A stretch of DNA of 64,000 nt from Streptomyces sp. NBC_01296 (GTDB lineage: Bacteria; Actinomycetota; Actinomycetes; Streptomycetales; Streptomycetaceae): contig NZ_CP130721.1 in NCBI RefSeq assembly GCF_035984415.1, positions 124,001-188,000 of the forward strand, given 5' to 3'. Both the position numbers and the translations under genes were made by a program. This document shows, piece by piece, positions 15,601 to 24,400 of the stretch. The notes below the pieces were generated by a model. It worked only from the letters and a program-made list of their open reading frames with translations, had not been told where the DNA came from and did not search any database. Numbering within the stretch: the stretch's first letter is position 1; every line of letters starts with the position of its first letter.

Positions 15601-18346
15601 CGAACTGGCCGACGGCGACACCCACGTCTTCACCGGGCGCCTGTCCCTCGCCGACCACCCCTGGCTGCGTGACCACACCGTCTTCGGATCCGTCATCGTC
15701 CCCGGCACCGGCCTGCTCGAACTGGCCACCGCCGCCGCCCACGAAGCCGGAGCCGTCGGCATCGCCGAGCTCACCCTCGCCGAGCCGCTGGTGATCGAGG
15801 ACGCCGTACGCCTCCAGATCACCGTGGGCGCCCCGCAGCACGGCCGCCGCCCCATCACCCTCCACAGCCGCCCCGACGGCTCCGACCGCCCCTGGACCCG
15901 GCACGCGACCGGCGAGCTGCTGCTCGACCCCGCCCCCGTCCCCGACGGCGGCGCCGATCCTGCCCGCGACGGGTTCACCGAGCTCCGCGGCTGGCCGGTG
16001 GACGGAGCCGAGCAGCTCGCACTCGACGGCTTCTACGACCGCTTCGGCGCTCAGGGCATCGACTACGGCCCCGCCTTCAGGGGCCTGACGGAGCTGTGGC
16101 GCAAGGGCAGCACCGCGTACGGCCTCGTCCGCCTGCCCGACCTGGCGGCGGGCGCCGAATACAACGTGCACCCGGCCCTCCTCGACACCGCCCTGCACGT
16201 GATGAAGGGCGCGACGGACGGACAGGAGGAGCCCGAGGGAGCACTCCTGCCGTTCGAATGGACCGACGTCGAGCTGTTCGCGGCCGGCAGCGGCGAACTC
16301 CGCGTCCGCATCGACGTCGAGCAGTCCGCCTCGGGCCAGTCGATCAAGGTCTGGGCCGCCGACGCGACGGGCTCGCCCGTCGCCCGCGTCGGCGCGCTCC
16401 ACCTGCGCCGGGCCACCGCCGACCAGCTGCGCGCCGCCCGCACCTCCGGCGCCGAGGACCTGCACCGGCTCGCGTTCCAGCCCGTACCGGCCGCCCAGGC
16501 CGACGGCGGCACCCGTACGGCCGGTCTCGTCCTCGGCGGCTCCGGCGAACTCGCCTCCCTGCTCGGCGTCGAGGCGGTGTCCGGCGCCGATACCCTGGCC
16601 GCCCGCCTGGCGACGGGCCCGGCACCCGCCCGCATCGTCGTGGACACGACCGGCCGGACCTCCGCCATGAGCGCGTCCGAGGCCGTGTTCCGCGGCGGCG
16701 AGTACGTACTCGGCCTGCTCCAGGCCCTGCTGGCCGACGAGCGGCTGTCCGCCACCGAGCTCGTCTTCGTCACCCGCGGCAGCATCGGCGCCGCGGACGG
16801 GGACCCGCTCGACGGGCTCGCGTACGCACCCCTGTGGGGCCTGGTCAGGACTGCACGCGCCGAACACCCCGAGCGGACACTGCGCCTGGTCGACCTCGGC
16901 CGGGAAGCCGATGCCGGGCCCGCCGGTGCCAAGGTTGCGCTCGAAGCCGCCCTGGCCCGCACCGACGAACCGGAACTCGCCCTGCGCGGCGGGCAGCTGC
17001 TGGCCGCCCGCCTGGTCAAGGCCGATCGGACCGCCGGCGCCGGCGAGGTCCGCCGGCTGGACCCGCAGGGCACCGTGCTCATCACGGGCGGTGCCGGCGA
17101 ACTCGGCCGCGAAGTCGCCCGCCACCTGGTCCGCAGGCACGGCGTCCGGCACCTCGTCCTCACCTCGCGGCGTGGCGCCGAGGCGCCCGGAGCCGCGGAA
17201 CTCATACGTCAGCTGAAGGAAGAAGGCGCGGAATGCGTACGCGTGGAGGCCTGTGATGTCGGTCGTCGGGATGACGTGGCGAAGGTGCTCGGTCTTGCTG
17301 AGGAGGCTCGGCCCTGGACGGCGGTCCTCCATCTCGCGGGCGTCCTGGACGACGGTGTCCTCCTCGGGCAGGACGCGGAGCGGCTCGCCCGTGTGATGGA
17401 ACCCAAGATCACCGGCGCCGTCCACCTCGACGAGCTGACCGCAGGCCTCGACCTCGCAGCCCTCGTGTTCTTCTCCTCCGCGGCCGGCACCATCGGCACG
17501 GCAGGACAGAGCATCTACGGCGCGGCCAACGTCGGCCTCGACGCGTACGCGGCCCGCCGCCGCGCCGAGGGACGGCCGGTCACCAGCCTCGCCTGGGGCC
17601 TGTGGCACCAGGCCGGCGTCGGCATGACCTCGCACCTCGGCAGGACCGAACTGGAGCGGATGCGCCGCCAGGGCATCGCCCCGCTCTCCTTCGCCCACGG
17701 TCTGGGCCTGCTGGACGCGGCGCTCGCCCACCCGGCGGGCAACTTCGTACCCGTCAACCTCGACCTGCGGGCCGCGCAGAGCGAGGTGGACCAGGGCAAG
17801 GCCGCGCCCGCCCTGTTCCGGTCCCTCGTACGGGCCCGGCTGCGCCGCGCCGAACCTGCGGCCGCGGCCGCCGCCGGCGGGCCGGCAGGGCTGCGCGAGC
17901 GGATGCTGGCCGTGGCCGACGACCAGCGGGCCGACTTCGTCACGGAGCTGGTGCTGCGCGAGGTGGCCGCCGTACTGGGCCTGAACTCGACGGCATCCCT
18001 CTCCCCGCAGGAGGTCCTCAAGGGCCTCGGGCTCGACTCGCTGATGGCGGTCGAGCTGCGCCGGCGGCTGGGGACCGAGAGCGGGGTCCCGCTGCCCGCG
18101 ACCCTCGCCTTCGACCACCCGACGCCCGAGCACATCACCCGGCTGATCCTGAGCCGGCTGGACCTGCCCGCGCCGGCGCCGGCGGGAACCGGGGCCGACA
18201 GCGCCGCAGCGGTACCCGACACGGCCGGACTGGACGCCCTCGAGACCGGAGATTTCGGCGCCGAGGGGGTCGACGAGCGGTCGGTGGACGACATCAACGC
18301 CGAGCTCGACGCCCTGTTCGCGGCGGAGGGCTTCGGCCTGGACTAG
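6680..18346 (+). CDS. Type I PKS 1: loading plus modules 1 and 2
   Basis: A 3888-residue PKS that should start the chain and add two units. Order by approximate residue: ACP (20-95, Ser51 in GMTSL), KS (110-530, Cys280), a first AT (615-960), a second AT (1050-1390), KR (1694-1910), ACP (Ser2013), KS (2075-2500, Cys2244), AT (Ser2696), DH (2967-3250, His2999), KR, ACP (Ser3787) and a C-terminal docking tail. The first AT has GQSIGE and a Trp at residue 732 where extender ATs have the carboxylate-binding Arg, which fits a starter-loading AT. The second has GHSVGE with HAFH (malonyl). Module 2's AT has YASH (methylmalonyl). Both KRs carry the LDD motif (B-type). Start ATG 6680 has AAGGA upstream. 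Predicted: unusual starter, beta-hydroxy acetate unit, then a methyl-branched alkene. Confidence 0.95.
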   Translation: MSNAQVNSGAAARVPAADIAARLRETIAGLLETGPEKVDEHRSLRDLGMTSLTIMAMLSSVAEWLGRPVPAWVVWQYPTVAALAGHLAGDERPAAAAVAPARVRTHTHEPIAVVGLGCRLPGGIETPQELWQSLLDGMDAVREVPGDRWNADDWLATDPDAPGRMTTRWGGFLDDVAGFDAELFRISPAEARQMDPQQRMILETAWAAIEDAQIVHGDLAGSRTGVFIGTMAQEYHLATGADPQDIATHSAVGWDNSIIPARVAYTLGLHGPALAVATACSSSLTATHLAVQSLRSGESDLALAGGVNVMLSPHTTVAMTKFGGMNPDGQCRAFDADAGGYVRGEGCGIVVLRRLSDALAAGDRVYAVIRGSAVNNDGASNGLTAPNPQAQADVLRAAWDDASVAPRHVSYVEAHGTGTLLGDPIEAEALGTVFAPGREEPLRIGSAKTNFGHLEPAAGVVGLMKTALALHHGELPASLHFETPNPHIDFDANRLEVVAARRPWPHGGRRYAGVSGFGFGGTNAHIALEEAPYRRRMLVPLAADTDEDLREAAEALTTRAAGSHGWYAPELLARATGTRRVVAAVNHPDELPDALHERLDALAARTPRRAGSRPALAFFFSGHGSQWLGMGRDLLAEPVFRTALDACDSAIHDVTGWSVVEELLAGPDASRLERTDVVQPVLFAVQVALARTLEAWGLEPCTVFGQSIGEVAAAVVAGALPLDEGARLIGTWSQLIAERAAGHGALLVCELPLEQARETAARHGAISLAGHLAPGQSALSGPLDAVAALERELAESGVRSQRVHIDYASHSEQLTDLAPELERRLGTLRTRAAAIPFWSTVTNGFTDGTGLDAAYWARNMCAPMLIAEAVTALAAIADERGLAVVEIAPHPVARHSLKSTLTALAEAGSGAGGEGTPIPGPSCVLATSRRDRPARRSLEDVAARLWCAGYDVDWGAVTGRRRQPAAAAPVAVTVSGKSPRALAANAARLADRLADVTTITLLDTAYTAAGRRSHLEHRAVAVAASAPEAAEALRALAAGAPHPALAEGTARPGDLAMLFTGQGSQRLGMGRALYSAFDVFRQAFDEVCAELDRHLRMPLVAVLFADPKGVDAALVHETEFTQPALFAVEVALFRQWQAWGVTPRVLAGHSVGELAAAHVAGVIGLPDAARLVAARGRLMQACERGGAMASVEASEAEVLDALTAAAADGRISVAGLNGPRQTVVSGDAAAVEAVVARFRDQGRRTRRLEVSHAFHSPHMDAMLDAYRDIAENCAFHAPQIPLVSTVTGTWMGPELAPGEGLRDAGYWVRQVREAVRFVDAMATLEQAGIARYLECGPAAVLSAMGAGCVEAETPFIASQRADDTDPARTLVQALGALHVSGEPVDWCKVFTGTGAAVTDLPPYAFQRERHWIDAPDRARRTRPAADDALWQAVAAGEAERVAEVLGLSDSVTDSSAVAALLPHLAAWRERQDHADTIADWLYEETWHPTTPTPAEAPGASGGHWLVVAPFAAQELADAVGGALTDSGATVHRLPAHEDRTAYAAALAELGDRPLSGVLALTPADTTAHPAHPATTTGAAQTLALVQALGDTAVRAPLWIVTQGAVHAEPADPAPSPEQALAWGLGHVIALEHGARWGGLADLPADPARALATAPQLAAAVTTASAEEHLALRPGARYVRRLRRATVPAAAPFTPRGTVLITGGSGALAGHLAQRLAERGAEHLVLVSRRGPAAEGAAELTARLEAAGARVTLAACDLTDREQTRRLLAGIDAGQPPLRAVFHTAGILDDRLIDRIDTGALAASAAPKLGAARLLAELTRGHELDAFVLYSSVVGVLGNLGQANYAMANAALDAYAATLRADGVPALSLAWGPWADGGMTHGAAETQLRSAGLAPMGVARALTALDAALACGRSLVVADIDWQRAAAGYTESRPRPFLDEIPEARAALEARTGPAAAAGDDTNPFLSTVADLPEEQREAHVRGVLAAEAAAVLGVKNPDSLDPERGFKDLGFDSMMSIAFAGRVQRRTAVTTPKTLVFDCPNLHTATQWLLARLAPATAAPAAGRHEPRPAGRADEPLAIVGVGLRMPGGAHDLDSLWTVLAEGRDTVSTVPADRFDIDAFYDADPDAEGHTYTRHASFLGDVSHFDAAFFGISPREAEPMDPQHRLLLEAAWNSLEDAGIRPRELRDSRTGVFVGAGVGEYGKYRQSGAPDTYTLTGTLPSFNAGRLSYHLGLQGPALSVDTACSSSLVALHLACEALRSDECELALAGGVQVLADPGSFIALSRSHALAPDGRSKTFSADADGYGRGEGVGVLALMRLSDAQAQNRTVLGVVRATAVNHDGASSGITAPNGTSQQKVVRAALDSAGLAPADVDYVECHGTGTSLGDPIEVQALAAVYGQGRTPGQELGLGTAKSVIGHLESAAGVAGVCKVLASFRQDALPATLNSSPRNPNIAWDELPVRVVDSLTAWERDASRPRRAGVSSFGLSGTNAHVVLEEPPTVATPAQTPPADETTPYPVVVSGRDEAALREQAGRWADWLGGRTELPVADVAVTAARHRSHFESRASVVAADSPGLADALRALSEGRSHDAVVTGSAARRGKVVFVYPGQGSQWVGMGRALLAENETFRQTIDACDVALRPFTGWSVREVLAGEEGDHPPFERVDVVQPALFAMGVGLSAVWRSLGVEPSAVVGHSQGEVVAAVVSGALTLEQGSQIVAQRSQAVLACAGQGGMALIERPVGEVEGFVAPYGDALSVAAVNTAGSTVISGQAEAIVKIVAELSEQNIYARKINVDYASHNAQMDPLLPALGSGFEGIVPQSADIAFYSTVTGQVAEGTELDGAYWCRNLREPVRFDRALNRLLDDGHGVFVEISAHPVLSMPLTDGSAERGGIVVGSLSRRDGTPAQLLRNLGLLHVQGHDLDWDRVLGAGHLVPLPSYAFQRERFWLPVPKASGDAGSLGLEASRHPWLGAAIELADGDTHVFTGRLSLADHPWLRDHTVFGSVIVPGTGLLELATAAAHEAGAVGIAELTLAEPLVIEDAVRLQITVGAPQHGRRPITLHSRPDGSDRPWTRHATGELLLDPAPVPDGGADPARDGFTELRGWPVDGAEQLALDGFYDRFGAQGIDYGPAFRGLTELWRKGSTAYGLVRLPDLAAGAEYNVHPALLDTALHVMKGATDGQEEPEGALLPFEWTDVELFAAGSGELRVRIDVEQSASGQSIKVWAADATGSPVARVGALHLRRATADQLRAARTSGAEDLHRLAFQPVPAAQADGGTRTAGLVLGGSGELASLLGVEAVSGADTLAARLATGPAPARIVVDTTGRTSAMSASEAVFRGGEYVLGLLQALLADERLSATELVFVTRGSIGAADGDPLDGLAYAPLWGLVRTARAEHPERTLRLVDLGREADAGPAGAKVALEAALARTDEPELALRGGQLLAARLVKADRTAGAGEVRRLDPQGTVLITGGAGELGREVARHLVRRHGVRHLVLTSRRGAEAPGAAELIRQLKEEGAECVRVEACDVGRRDDVAKVLGLAEEARPWTAVLHLAGVLDDGVLLGQDAERLARVMEPKITGAVHLDELTAGLDLAALVFFSSAAGTIGTAGQSIYGAANVGLDAYAARRRAEGRPVTSLAWGLWHQAGVGMTSHLGRTELERMRRQGIAPLSFAHGLGLLDAALAHPAGNFVPVNLDLRAAQSEVDQGKAAPALFRSLVRARLRRAEPAAAAAAGGPAGLRERMLAVADDQRADFVTELVLREVAAVLGLNSTASLSPQEVLKGLGLDSLMAVELRRRLGTESGVPLPATLAFDHPTPEHITRLILSRLDLPAPAPAGTGADSAAAVPDTAGLDALETGDFGAEGVDERSVDDINAELDALFAAEGFGLD
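14546..15342 (+). repeat. AT-encoding segment, module 2, identical to 31065-31861
   Basis: Reading both stretches line by line shows no difference over 797 bp, offset 16,519 bp. The block covers most of the methylmalonyl AT. The PKS2 ATs (about 20213-21010 and 25450-26250) are near-identical relatives. Codon choice inside is visibly less GC-biased than in the flanks (runs such as cgttccgtcagaccattg), which marks a recent copy or gene conversion. Confidence 0.9.
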
Positions 18347-18411
18347 CCGAGGCTGCTCGGGACACCAGGTCACGTTGACCGGGGCTCGAGCGGCCACCGA
18401 TTGGCTGATCG

Positions 18412-18438
18412 GGTCCCCGTGTTGTGTTCACGGGGACC
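18412..18438. promoter_or_regulatory. Perfect 10-bp hairpin in the PKS1-PKS2 gap
   Basis: GGTCCCCGTG (18412-18421) pairs with CACGGGGACC (18429-18438) around TTGTGTT. It lies in the 125-bp gap between the PKS1 stop and the PKS2 start, with no T-run. A TTGACCG/TCGAGCG pair in 11-bp register lies just before it, but is too short to call as an array. It may be a partial attenuator or an internal promoter region. Confidence 0.4.
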
Positions 18439-18471
18439 TGAAAGCTCGCGGTGGCCGCGCAGAGAGGCTCG

Positions 18472-21400
18472 ATGGTGTCGAATACAAACCAGGACCGGAT
18501 GCAGGCCGCCCTGCCAGCGATTCGCGCGCTGCAGAAGCGTGCGGCGGACCTCGAGGCGAAGCAGTCCGAGCCGATCGCGGTCGTGTCGATGGCCTGCCGT
18601 CTCCCTGGAGGCATCGACACCCCCGAGGGCTTCTGGGAGCTGCTCGCCTCGGGCGGTGACGCGGTGGGCGGCCTGCCGGACCGCTGGAGCGGGCTCGACC
18701 TGTACGACCCCGACCCGGAGGCCGTCGGCAAGACGTACTCCCAGGACGGCGGGTTCCTCGACCGCGTCGAGGACTTCGACGCCCCGTTCTTCGGCATCTC
18801 GCCGCGCGAGGCCGTCTCGATGGATCCCCAGCAGCGTCTGGTGCTCGAAGCGTCCTGGGAGGCGCTGGAGCGGGCGGGCATCCGGCCCGACTCGCTGGTG
18901 GAGAGCCGTACGGGCGTCTACCTCGGCACCATGAGCTCCGACTACGGCCACCTGGGCCGTGACCTGGACGCCCTCGACGGGTACGTGAGCACGGGCAAGG
19001 CATCGAGCGTGGTTTCGGGCCGCGTCTCCTACACCCTGGGTCTTCAGGGCCCGGCGGTGACCGTGGACACCGCCTGCTCCTCCTCGCTGGTCGCCCTGCA
19101 CCTGGCGGTGCAGGCCCTGCGGCAGGGCGAGTGCGAACTCGCCCTCGCGGGCGGCGTCACGATCATGAGCGCCCCTTCCCTCTTCGTGGAGTTCTCCCGT
19201 CTGAAGGGCATGGCGGCGGACGGCCGCTGCAAGTCGTTCTCGGCGCAGGCCGACGGCGCGGGCTGGGCCGAGGGCGTGGGCGTCATCGCACTGAAGCGCC
19301 TGTCGGCCGCCCAGCGGGACGGCGACCGCGTCCTGGCCGTGATCCGCGGTTCGGCGGTCAACCAGGACGGTCGCAGCCAGGGTCTGACCGCCCCGAACGG
19401 CCCGTCCCAGCAGCGGGTGATCCAGGACGCGCTGGAGGCCGCCCGCCTGACCCCGGCCGACATCGACGCGGTCGAGGCGCACGGCACCGGCACCTCACTG
19501 GGCGACCCGATCGAGGCGGGCGCGCTCGCCGAGGTCTTCGGCCCGGGACGCGAACCCGGCCGTCCCGTCTACCTCGGTTCGTCCAAGTCGAACATCGGGC
19601 ACGCGCAGGCGGCCGCCGGTGTCATAGGCGTGATCAAGATGGTCCTCGCGCTGGAACACGGGCTGCTCCCGAAGACCCTGCACGCCGAAGACCCGACTCC
19701 GCTCATCGAGTGGGAGCGCAGCGGCCTCGAGCTGCTGAACGAGGCACAGCCGTGGGAGCAGGGCGCGGAGCGCAAGCGCCGCGCGGGTGTGTCGTCGTTC
19801 GGTCTGAGCGGTACGAACGCGCACGTGGTGCTGGAGGAGGCCCCGCAGGCGAAGGCGGCCGCCGACCCGTCGGTGGAGCGGCCGTCCGGGCCGGTTCCGG
19901 TGGTGGTGTCGGGTCGTGACGAGGCGGCGCTGCGTGAGCAGGCCGGTCGTTGGGCGGACTGGCTCGGGGGCCGTTCCGAGGTTCCGGTGGCGGATGTGGC
20001 GGTGACGGCTGCGCGGCATCGTTCGCACTTCGAGTCGCGGGCGAGCGTGCTCGCCGCCGATTCGGCGGGGCTGGTGGATGCGTTGCGTGCGCTGTCCGAG
20101 GGCCGCTCGCACGATGCGGTGGTCACGGGTTCGGCTGCGCGCCGCGGCAAGGTCGTGTTCGTCTATCCGGGCCAGGGTTCGCAGTGGGTTGGCATGGGCC
20201 GCGCGCTCCTTGCGGAGAACGAGACGTTCCGTCAGACCATTGATGCGTGTGATGTGGCGCTGCGTCCGTTCACGGGCTGGTCGGTGCGTGAGGTGTTGGC
20301 GGGTGAGGAGGGTGATCACCCGCCGTTCGAGCGGGTGGACGTGGTCCAGCCCGCGCTGTTCGCGATGGGCGTGGGTCTCTCCGCTGTCTGGCGTTCGCTC
20401 GGGGTCGAGCCTTCGGCCGTGGTCGGTCACTCGCAGGGTGAGGTGGTGGCCGCGGTGGTGAGCGGTGCTCTCACTTTGGAGCAGGGTTCTCAGATCGTGG
20501 CGCAGCGTTCCCAGGCGGTTCTGGCGTGTGCGGGTCAGGGCGGTATGGCTCTGATCGAGCGTCCGGTCGCCGAGGTCGAGGAGTTCATCGCGCCTTACGG
20601 GCAGGCTCTCTCGGTCGCGGCCGTGAACACGGCGGGCTCGACCGTGATTTCCGGTCAGGCGGATGCGATCGTGAGCATCGTCGCGGAGCTGTCGGAGCAG
20701 AACATCTACGCCCGCAAGATCAATGTGGATTACGCGTCCCACAACGCGCAGATGGACCCGCTGCTGCCCGGTCTTGCGGCGGGCTTCGAGGGGCTGGTTC
20801 CGACCGGGACGGACATCGCGTTCTACTCGACGGTGACCGGCAAGGTCGCCGAGGGTGCCGAGCTCGATGGCGGGTACTGGTGCCGCAACCTGCGGGAGCC
20901 GGTCCGTTTCGACCGTGCGCTCAACCAGCTCCTCGACGACGGTCACGGCGTCTTCGTGGAGATCTCCGCGCATCCCGTCCTCTCCATGCCGCTGACCGAC
21001 GGCAGTGCTGAGCGCGGTGGCATTGTCGTGGGTTCGCTGGCCCGTGAGCACGGTGAGCCGTCCCAGTTGCTCCGCAACCTCGGCCTCCTCCACGTCCAGG
21101 GGCACACCCTCGACTGGACCCGCGTCCTCGGCACCGGCGCCGGCGCCGGCACCGGCGCCGAGAACCTCGTCCACCTCCCGACGTACGCCTTCCAGCGCGA
21201 GCGCCACTGGCTCGAGTCCGACCAGCGCGCAGGCGATGCAGGCTCGCTCGGACTGACCGCCTCGGCGCACCCGTGGCTCGGCGCCGCCACCGCGCTCGCC
21301 GACGGCGAGGGGTACCTGTTCACCGGGCGTCTTTCCACAGCTCAGCACCCGTGGCTCAGGGAGCACGCCGCCTTCGGCACGGCCCTCGTGCCCGGCACCG

Positions 21401-24400
21401 GACTCCTCGAACTCGTGCTGACCGCCGCCCACCACGTCGGTGCGCCCGGGGTCGCCGAACTCGCCCTCACCGAGCCGCTGCTGCTCGGCGCGGAAGGAGC
21501 CGTCCGCCTCCAGGTCGCCGTCGGCGCCCCGGACAGCGCCGGCCACCGCCCCGTCGCGGTCTACAGCCTCCCCGAGAACGCGCCCGACGACGCACCGTGG
21601 CGCCAGCACGCGGCCGGCGCCCTGGCCCACGCCCCGGCCGCCGACCCCGACACCTTCGCCGAGCTGGCCCAGTGGCCGGTCCCCGGCACCGAGCGCGTCG
21701 ACCTCGACGGCTTCTACGACCGCCTCCGGGCGCGCGGCCTGGACTACGGGCCTGCGTTCCAGGGTCTGACCGAGCTCTGGCGTGACGGCGACACCGCGTA
21801 CGGTCTGGTCCGTCTCCCCGACGGCCTCAAGGCCGACGACTTCGGCGTTCACCCCGCCCTCCTCGACGCCGCCCTGCACGCGCTGGTCGGCGTCCAGGAC
21901 ACCGCCACGGGCGGCGACGGTTCGCAGGTCCTGCTGCCGTTCGAGTGGACCGGCGTCGAGCTCCTCGCCGCAGGTGCCACCGAGCTCCGCGTACGCGTCG
22001 CACTCGACACCCGGCAGAACAGCGTGCGCGTCACCGCGACCGACCCGTCCGGTCGGCCCGTCGCGCACGCCGACGGACTCCAGCTGCGTGCCGCCGGCGC
22101 CGAACAGCTTCGGGTCACCGAGACCGTCGACCACCTCTACCAGGTCGCCTTCCAGGCCCTGCCCGTACGGGAGGACGCGCCGGACGGACTGACCTGGGTC
22201 CTCGGCGACGACGCGTTCGGCTTCTCGGCCGCCCACTCCGACACGGACACGCTGCTCGGCGCCCTTGACACGGACGGGGACACCCCCGCCCGCATCCTCG
22301 TCGACGCGACCCGCCCCGTTGGGGCAACGGCCCTCGACGAGGCCACCGCAGCGCTGGAACTGGCGCAGCAGCTGCTGACCGAACCCCGCCTGGAACAGAT
22401 CGAGTTGATCTGGCTGACCCGAGGCGCGGTGGCCGCCGGCGGCCCTGTGAGCGACCTCGCCCGCGCGGGACTCTGGGGACTGCTGCGCGCGGCCCGCGGG
22501 GAGCACACCGAGCGCACGGTCCGGCTCATCGACATCGATGCCGATCCGGGCGCCGTCGCGGCGGACGTGGCACGTGCCCTGCTGGTCTCCGGTGAGCCGG
22601 AGGTCGCCGTACGGGGTGGTGAGCTGCTGGTGGCGCGTCTGGTGCGTGCGGAGGCTGGTGGCACGCTGCCGGAGTTCGCGGCTGACGGGTCGGTGCTGGT
22701 CACAGGTGGTACGGGTGAGCTGGGCCGGTCGGTGGCCCGTCACCTGGTCGCCGTACACGGTGTGCGTCACCTGGTGCTGACTTCGCGGCAGGGCCCGGAC
22801 GCGCCGGGTGCGGCCGGGCTCGCGTCCGAGCTGGAGGCGGCGGGTGCGCAGAGCGTGCGGATCGTCGCGGCGGACGTCTCCGACCGTGCTCAGGTCATGG
22901 GTCTGCTCGCGGACACGGACCGTCCGTGGACGGGCGTCTTCCACCTGGCTGCGATCCTGGACGACGGTCTGCTGGTGTCCCAGGATGCCGGGCGTCTGGC
23001 CCGTGTCTGGGGTCCGAAGGCCGAGGCGGCCTGGCACCTGCACGAGCTGACGCAGGGCCTGGACCTGGCCGCGTTCGTTCTGTTCTCTTCCGCCGCCGGT
23101 GTTCTGGGCGGCGCCGGGCAGAGCAACTACGCTGCGGCGAACACGTACCTGGATGCCCTGGCTACGCACCGGCGTGGCTCGGGTCTGCCCGCGACGAGCG
23201 TGTCGTGGGGTCTGTGGCAGCAGGCCGGCCACGGTCTGACCGCCACCCTCGGCCAGGCCGAACTCGCCCGGCTCCGCCGCCAGGGCGTCGCCGCCCTCAG
23301 CGCACCGCAGGGCCTGGCCGCCCTGGACGCGGCCCTTGCCTCCGCACAGCCGCACCTGGTTCCCGTACGCCTCGAACTCGCCTCGCTCCAGCGCGAACTG
23401 GATGGGGGAGGGGCCGTCCCCGCGCTCTTCCGGAGTCTGCTGCGCGCCCGCCGCCAGCGGGCCGGCCAGGCCGGCGCCACGCCGGGCGGACTGCTCGATC
23501 AGCTGGCCGCGCTGGCGGAGGCCGAGCGGCTGCCGTCGCTGGTCCGGCTCGTCCAGCGCGAGGCGGCCGTGGTCCTCGGAGTCTCCGGCGCCGAGGGCAT
23601 CGGAGCCCAGCAGGTCCTGAAGGAACTGGGCATCGACTCCCTGATGGCGGTCGAGCTGCGCCGCCGCCTGTCGTCCGAGACGGGCATCTCCCTCCCGTCG
23701 ACCCTCGCCTTCGACTACCCCACGCCCACCGCCATCGCCGGACTGCTCCTGGACAAGCTGGCGCCGGGCGACCAGCCGAAGCAGAAGGCGGCGCCCGCAC
23801 GGCGTTCCTCCGCTGCCGACGAGGCGATCGCCGTCGTGTCGATGGCCTGCCGCCTGCCCGGCGGCATCGACACCCCGGAGGCCTTCTGGGACCTCCTCGC
23901 CTCCGGCGGTGACGCGGTCGGCGGCCTGCCGGACCGGTGGACCGGACTCGACCTGTACGACCCCGACCCGGACGCGGTCGGCAAGAGCTACTCCCGAGAA
24001 GGCGGCTTCATCGAGGACATCGAGCGCTTCGACGCCTCGTTCTTCGGCATCTCGCGGCGCGAGGCCGTCTCGATGGACCCGCAGCAGCGGATGGTCCTGG
24101 AGGCCTCGTGGGAGGCCCTCGAACGGGCGGGCATCCGCCCGGACGGCCTGACGGAGAGCCGCACGGGCGTCTACCTCGGCACGATGACCTCCGACTACGG
24201 CCACCAGGGCCGCGATCTGGACGCCCTCGACGGCTACACCAGCACCGGTTACGCGAGCAGTGTCGTGTCCGGCCGCGTCTCGTACGCGCTGGGCCTGCAG
24301 GGCCCGGCCGTCACCGTGGATACCGCCTGCTCCTCTTCCCTCGTCTCCATCCACCTCGCCGCCACCGCCCTGCGTCAGGGCGAGTGCGAACTCGCCCTCG

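Noticed and set aside
18346..18472. A possible heptamer array before PKS2 (TTGACCG, TCGAGCG in 11-bp register)
   Set aside because: Only two acceptable repeats in phase; a chance match in GC-rich DNA cannot be excluded, so it is mentioned only with the hairpin.
21131..21163. Short GGCGCC/GGCACC tandem repeat in the PKS2 AT-DH linker region
   Set aside because: It encodes a Gly-Ala-Thr linker (GTGAGAGTGAE), a normal interdomain feature and not a mobile or CRISPR-like repeat.
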